Shown piece by piece: positions 57,863-64,000 of a stretch of 64,000 bases of DNA (positions are counted from its first letter, which is position 1; every line of letters starts with the position of its first letter). The notes beneath the pieces were generated by a model that worked only from the letters and a program-made list of their open reading frames with translations, ran no database searches and was not told the DNA's origin. Position numbers and translations under genes: made by a program. This DNA comes from Phoronis australis (taxonomy: Eukaryota; Phoronida; Phoronidae), in contig NMRA01000133.1 of the NCBI GenBank assembly GCA_002633005.1, positions 293,703 to 357,702 on the forward strand, in the 5' to 3' direction.

Positions 57863-60800
57863 CTGCAGCAAAGAAAAATGGAGGATTAGATAATGTAGTG
57901 AAATAATTCCTAGTTTTTAATTTCATTGAAAATATAGTTTTTGACTTTATTCAAAGAGTCCAACAATAAAGTGAAGTTTAAAAGTTCTGTCAAAACAATC
58001 ATAACTGATAAACGCTTTTGTTAAAATTTTCGGTGACTATGCTAAATTTTCACTTATTTTGCCAAATAGTCGTTGTTAATGTCTTCAAAGGTTTGCTTGG
58101 TTTTCTGGAAACTTTACCAAACATTGTTTTGTAACTTCTACACATTACAAACGAAGCTGAAATTTATTTCTTTTGAGGAATTTCACAAATTATTTGTGTG
58201 CTGCATTGTGTACTAAATTTTCAAACAAGTAGAATATACACGATCAACTTCCTTGAGCTTAATAGGACACAACACGTACAATTTTATAGACCTTATTCAC
58301 GTAGTCGCTATTTCATAAAAAGCCTCTTTTTAGGCTTAAAAAACATATATTTGAGACATAAATATAATGAGGCACACAGAAAATTGCATTTTGCACTATA
58401 AGACACAGAATGCAATGTTTTTTTTTTAAAACCTAAAAGGATGCTCTTTGTAAAATGACAACTGCATGAATAAGGCGTATAATGATGTAAAAAAAGACAG
58501 AACTGACCAATCACAAAGAAACACCGGTCTATTGCACAGGCATTAACGCAAATGACCTAAATAAACTATTTTAATTCTAATGGGAAATACAGCCATAACG
58601 AGTTCAAAGATTTTTATTGGCTTGGGGCAGCACTATAAATTTGTTTTAATTTCCTAAGTTATTAAAATGACAGCCAGTAACTAATCAGAGCTATTGACTT
58701 TGCCCAGAATTAACCCAGAAACCTTAAAAATATCAGTTAAACACCTTATATTCTTCTCTACTTCCATTAGGAAAACATAGTTTCAAAGGAATTGTAACTG
58801 ATCTGAAAGGTCTCCACCTGCCGGTATGCTGTAATTCCAGCTAGTTTCAAGGGCTTTTCATAACAACGTCAACGTTCTGAGGAGCGTTCTCTGGTCCAAG
58901 ATCAAAGTTAACAGCCCCTCATGCAAAAGTGGAAAATTTTCAAAAGAATTCTTCAAAACCTTTCGAAGAGCAGTGTGATCGTATCTGAATGTTTCAGTGA
59001 ATACGATCGGTCATTTCATAGTCATATGATGTTCCAAAGTTACCAGTAGCTAACCTAGGACCTTTTTGCACAATTCCACAATTCCAACATAATGGCAATG
59101 CTAAATTAATAGCTGTTTATATAACATGACTATTACCTTGGGGTAAAAACGAATGTCAAATGTTTTGGGTAAATGTTAGGGTCCTTATAAACAATCAAGT
59201 CATGAAATTAGGTAAGCTTAAACTGTTTCTATGGTTACGTATACTGTGATCATAATGGAGCTCATGGGTGTCACAGTATTTTTGACTTCTTCGAGTGAAT
59301 TCTTATCTGACTTTAAACCTGACCATCTTTGACCTAACATAGCAGCGGAATGGCAATAAAACTTTAACTTCCTATACTAAAAACATGGCTTAAGGCAAAT
59401 GGTTTTTAACAAAATAAGTTTAAATTTGTAAAAAACTAACATTTTGCAAATCAAATTTATTGTCTTCCCGGACTACAAGTACCACACTGTAATAAGAATC
59501 TAATATAATTTGGTTCCAGATAATTACAGTTGGAATCCCATCAACAAAATCCATACGCCAATCACACTTCTGTTTTACGATTTAGCAATCAGACAGTTAA
59601 GGTATAAGTGAGATTTGATGAAACAAAACTCGATTAATATTGCTGATAACAAAAAATAAGGACACAATAAATTTTCATCCGACTTTTCAACTAACTTCTT
59701 AAAAATTCTTAAAAAGACTGAATAGCTTTATTGCAAAGACTGCAGGAGAATATGAGTGAACTGTTTACTACAACCTTACACCACATCTGCTACAACTGTA
59801 CTTATCACGTACCACGTACAGCGATCAAAATGAAAAAAACAATGAACCCAGAACTTCAGCAATTAAGGCGCATGTTTACAAATAGGTGCAATAAACATTC
59901 TTGTGTGTAAAAAACTATTTACAGACGCGTTACGGAAGGTAGTTTCAACTTGGAAAACAAATTTTTCTTAATTTTGCACATAAAATTTTACCTGTGGTAC
60001 TTGCAAGGCCTTAACGAAAATACAATAGCAGGTGCTAACGATCGCAGACAAGGTCAGAAAATGAAAAAGTTGGCAGTATATGGAAATGTCTTCCAGTATT
60101 CCGTGAGGCAGAACCGGAAATAGACAAAAGGAGTTATTGTTTTTGTAAGTGGTCTTTCTTAACGACAGGTTACCTTGATTTGGGATTGCGAACAAAACAC
60201 AGGGTGATTATGTTATAATCCAGGTATGTTTTGAAACAACTGTGAAGGTAGAACTGAACATTCCAAATTTCTTTAAAAAAACGTTCCTCAGAGCAACCGC
60301 AAGAAAAGCCAGTATACCCGAGTAGTACCGGTTTAAGATTAAGGTTCTTGAGCTTAAATAGGTGAAGTCCAAAGTAGTGAGAGAATGCCTGCCTGCAACT
60401 ACTGTTACAGAAAGAATTATGCTAAGACCACGAGTTGTGAGCTATTCTTGTTGAACAATCTAACTGATAAATAACTGTTGGTTTTTCACAGTGATACCAT
60501 TTCCTTGACCCCTTAGTGTCAACAAAACCTCTTAAACAGTTGATGAGGAATTTGTAAGAGGTTTTAGTTATTTCTTTAAACGCAGAAATACACAAAACTG
60601 CCCAACAAACATGCTTTGTATGTTTGCATGCTGTACCCTGGCAAATAAAAAATCAACCGTATCAGGTGTCAATGTCCAATATTTTGAGGGATAAACAAGG
60701 TCATTATCATGCACTGACATTCTATGGAAACAGACAGTGCTGTTTTGGAAGAACACTTAATGATAGAATGTTTAAAGGCAGATTACCACTGGCGCTGTTC

Positions 60801-63232
60801 CCATGATAAAATTAATTATTGGAAATAATCCCGTGCTTTTACCAAGCAGATCTTTAGCAGGATTTTTTTGTATTGGGACATGAATTGACTGGGATTCCGA
60901 GTTTCAGCAAATTTTACTGGATTCATAATGGGGAGAATTATTATTCTTGATTTGTTGATTCAATAAAAATTTTAACCGTTATATGTATCATAAGATCCGT
61001 GGTGCTGGCGTATGCGTTGTGCTGCACTTACTTTGTTAGTGTCAGTACCAGCCAATAGGGGCAACATAACCTTTCGGTATTCATGAATACTTGGGGCACA
61101 AGGCAGTTTGGGAATTAACACCGTGTATTTTTACTCGAAATATTTCTGGGATTTCAAAGTACATGGGAATGGCACTATAGAGTGATTCAAAATGTAGCCC
61201 AAATCCAGTCCATTCAATATGCCTATGACCTGAGGTCACTCAAGAAAGATTTTTTTCAAATTCATAGATATTTACAAATTGGCATCAAGAGCTCTGTTTG
61301 TCTTCATGTATCATTTAAGATACTATATTGAACTTGACGTACATAAGAGCTAATCAGAAAACAAAAACGATCACAAAATATTAGGGAAACAAATAAAAAT
61401 TAACTAGATGACGTTATTCCAAGATGTTTGAATAACTGACTCATTTTCAGTGAATTTTCGGTGAAGAAACAGTATCCCTAATAGCAATTCAAATCAATAA
61501 TGCACTCTCTACACTAACAAAGTAAGCCATTTATTCAATACCCTTACATATCACATATCTGCTATTATATTGGTACACTGTCGTCTGCCTTCAGTCAACA
61601 TGGATCGTTTTGTAATGTAGACAGGTGTGCAGGTGTGCGGCCTAAATACTAGAGTCAATACAACCACCAGATGGCCTGACAGGCAAAAGACCTTCTCTGT
61701 ATAAGCATTGATTTTCTATTAGTTTGGTGAATTGGCCTAATTCAATATTCATTTCCCAGGGGGATGGCAAAAATCAAGACGATACTCAATGGTTGGCTGA
61801 GCGTGACTTTTGCTGAGGAGGCGATTGTTTACAAGAATCCAAACAAAAAACAAGACAACACATAATATTTTAGAAACAGATGGTTCTGTAACTCATCTGC
61901 TGCTACACAATGGTCATTGTCTACCAGAGGCGTGACATCCCCCTTTTTCCACACCTCAATAGTCCAAAGACCAATTAGTCCCAAAGCACAACAGCTCATT
62001 TGTACAAAGAATTTCTGCTTCTCTGACGGCTCACTGGCCTGTGGACAGTAACTTAGCTCAAATACCAAGCCCCAATAGCAAATGAATGTGGCCTACTTGG
62101 CTGCTGTCACTTCAGCAATGTCTCTCTGGAAGAGTCAAATTAAGTGAAGAAGAGGGTTCTCAAGAGTTCTAAATCTGGTGTTTTGTACAATGGGCCGAAC
62201 CTACGTATGTGGCCTGTGCACACCGATGCAATTCAGGTATTGGACTGCCTGCTATCCAAGCTTTTTATCTGAGGGTGCATGGAAGCATTGTTCTACACCA
62301 GATTGAGAAAATGGAAAAATCTAAATTTTTGGCAGCACTTTACTATTCAAGAAGCAAGATTTAGCTCCACCCAAGAATCAGATATTCTTCATTAGCATTT
62401 AAAAAAAAGCAAAGGTAAAACAACTTACAAATAACTCGAGTGTCCAAATAGTAATCAATAATCTATAGAAAAATTCGTTGTTCGACATTCAACAAATGCA
62501 TTGAAAATGGAAGATTCTGGCAGTGCAAAATAGCAACATAATGTTTCTCATTGGTTTCACCTTTTATTTAAGACAGCGTTTCAGTCAGAGGTTTCAATTT
62601 TTAATCCAGGTTTTTTATAATCACGGACATTGTTGACTTAGTGAACTGGCAGACCGAGCATTTTCTGCTGTTAAGATTCTGAGCATATTCTGTTGCTAGA
62701 TAGTGGTAGATGTATTCAGGTTGCCAAGACACCCTGTACCACGGTAACCAATTAAAGTCACAATTGTAGCAGATAGCGATTAGTCATTTACATAATTAAC
62801 TTTTGCCTCTGAAAATAACAAGACAAGACACGAACACTGGCGTCAGGAGCTTTTACATTATTAAATGAATTGCAAGTATGTTGCAGTAGACCAACCACAC
62901 AGTCCCACTGCAGCTAATAACTCTTACCACACACATTTCTTGAGTGTGCGACTAATTTGTAAGCGAGGTTTTTATAGATATGAGCCGACACCCACAAAAC
63001 ATCGCAGTAAAACACTCGGTGTAGTGCTGTCTTACTTGGAATCCAGAGGTAACAGAAAACTAGCTGTTCAAGCAATGTTACAAGAAGAGATACTAAACTA
63101 ATTGGAACCATTAATGAAGTCAATGGTTTCAACATGTTACAGCTGGGTAGTCTAGGATAACTGCCAGCTTGGCTCAAACAAGATCACTGCCAGCATGGCG
63201 CAAACATGAATCTAGCCACTTTTACATGAGAG
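57863..63232. other. Region upstream of the otopetrin exons, no gene supported
   Basis: Should contain the first otopetrin exon and promoter, but no candidate with the required phase-2 donor and a start codon could be singled out. A reversed R2 fragment lies near 58955-59050. Short open frames here lack motifs. Confidence 0.45.
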
Positions 63233-63290
63233 ACAGTTGTCACGGTGCCAGTTGTCACGGTGCCAGTTGTTACGGTGCCAGTTGTCACTG
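63233..63290 (+). repeat. 15-bp tandem repeat
   Basis: Nearly four units of cagttgtcacggtgc with one tta variant. Confidence 0.85.
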
Positions 63291-63721
63291 TGTGACTTGC
63301 TCCACTTCAGTCACATTTACATGACATTACATTGCAAATTGGACCAGCAGGAGTCACTTACACGAAGACTGTCTGCGCATGCTCACATAAACAATAGCGA
63401 ACGTCCAAACCACGTGGAATGCCAGCGGATCACCCACAAATACGCTATTGCACAAGTGCATTAAAAGATGATCCGTTCCACCATGTCCCAGTTGTGTTAA
63501 GAGGTGTAGTTGAACGGAGCAACTGATTGAGTGCAACTCGCTCTACCTCTCACAGTGGTGTCAAAAATAGCCCTCGCTAAGTCAACTTGCTTCATGTCAG
63601 TCGTGTTTGCACACACACTTGCTCCCGATCAGCTGCTCCGTGTTAGTAACTCCGTGATAGCTGTCTCTCGTGTAAATGCAACTTATGACTGCCTACATGA
63701 CCCATACAGCATCACTACCAT

Positions 63722-63955
63722 CATGGCCCAAATAGGATGACCGACGGTCAGCATGGCCCAAATAGGACAACTGACAGTCAGCATGGCCCAAATAGGACAA
63801 TTGACAGTCAGGATGGCCCAAATAGGATGACTGACGGTCAGCATGGTCCAAATAGGATGACTGACAGTCAGCGTGACCCAAATAAGATGACTGACAGCCA
63901 GCGTGACCCAAATAGGATGACTGACAGCCAGCATGACCCAAACAGTGTGGCCCAA
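63722..63955 (+). repeat. 30-bp tandem array
   Basis: About seven and a half units of catggcccaaataggatgac... (30 bases). Most contain the palindrome ctgac(a/g)gtcag. The array is read open in two minus-strand frames only because 30 is divisible by three. Confidence 0.92.
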
Positions 63956-64000
63956 CAACTCATGCAGATAGCCGGCAAGAGAGGCGCGTCCTTGGGAGAT

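Noticed and set aside
59968-60195. 75-codon minus frame ending at a possible donor (cacag/gtaaaa)
   Set aside because: In this frame the donor is phase 0, but the next otopetrin exon needs phase 2; the protein has no family resemblance.
61829-62068. 79-codon minus frame with a hydrophobic stretch
   Set aside because: Considered as a first otopetrin exon or a small membrane protein, but no donor in the needed phase and no family motif were found.
63683-63958. 91- and 82-codon minus-strand frames with 10-residue repeats
   Set aside because: Produced by the 30-bp tandem array (a multiple of three); no other coding evidence.

Overview
The window is nuclear DNA from an intron-rich animal. All coding sequence is in short exons separated by kilobase introns with GT...AG borders. 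The rest is AT-rich and crowded with small non-autonomous mobile elements, minisatellites and assembly gaps. Composition, the gene set and two apparent haplotype-join scars (a single N between near-identical copies) suggest a polymorphic invertebrate, perhaps a deuterostome such as a hemichordate or lancelet. That placement is inference.

Two Tec/Btk-family cytoplasmic tyrosine kinase genes lie head to tail on the plus strand. Gene 1 (844-9894) enters the window already spliced. Only the second half of its SH2 domain and its complete kinase domain are visible; the PH, SH3 and N-terminal SH2 exons must lie to the left. Gene 2 (19065-43118) is complete: PH domain, Btk zinc motif (H-C-C-C with exact spacing), a short linker, SH3, SH2 and kinase, 633 codons if one copy of a duplicated exon is used. 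The eight exons visible in both genes interrupt the protein at the same places and in the same phase, so this is a tandem gene duplication. Both kinases keep every catalytic motif. Such kinases act at the membrane downstream of PI3-kinase and Src-type kinases and typically activate phospholipase C-gamma.

An otopetrin (proton channel) gene lies on the minus strand and converges on gene 2. Eight exons (57862-49070) give 635 residues with all twelve predicted membrane segments; the first exon was not found. One of its introns appears to be of the rare GC-AG type.

Between and inside the genes are several repeat groups: a MITE-like family of about 400-460 bp (R1, eight recognisable copies), a family of about 220-350 bp with inverted ends (R6), a family with long inverted ends related to 'cttaagacaaaaatttggtc' (R4), tRNA-derived SINE pieces, a miniature element with 125-bp direct terminal repeats, and several large foldback elements, including two related ones inside introns of gene 2. 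There are five clear tandem arrays (16, 27, 16, 15 and 30 bp units). Intergenic blocks 9.9-19.0 kb, 43.1-49.0 kb and 57.9-64.0 kb show no gene I can support.

No wholly new biological system is evident. The most notable items are the duplicated SH2 exon beside an N at 33538 (assembly artefact or unusable duplicate exon), the paired foldback elements of gene 2, the perfect 46-bp inverted repeat, and the TRIM-like element.
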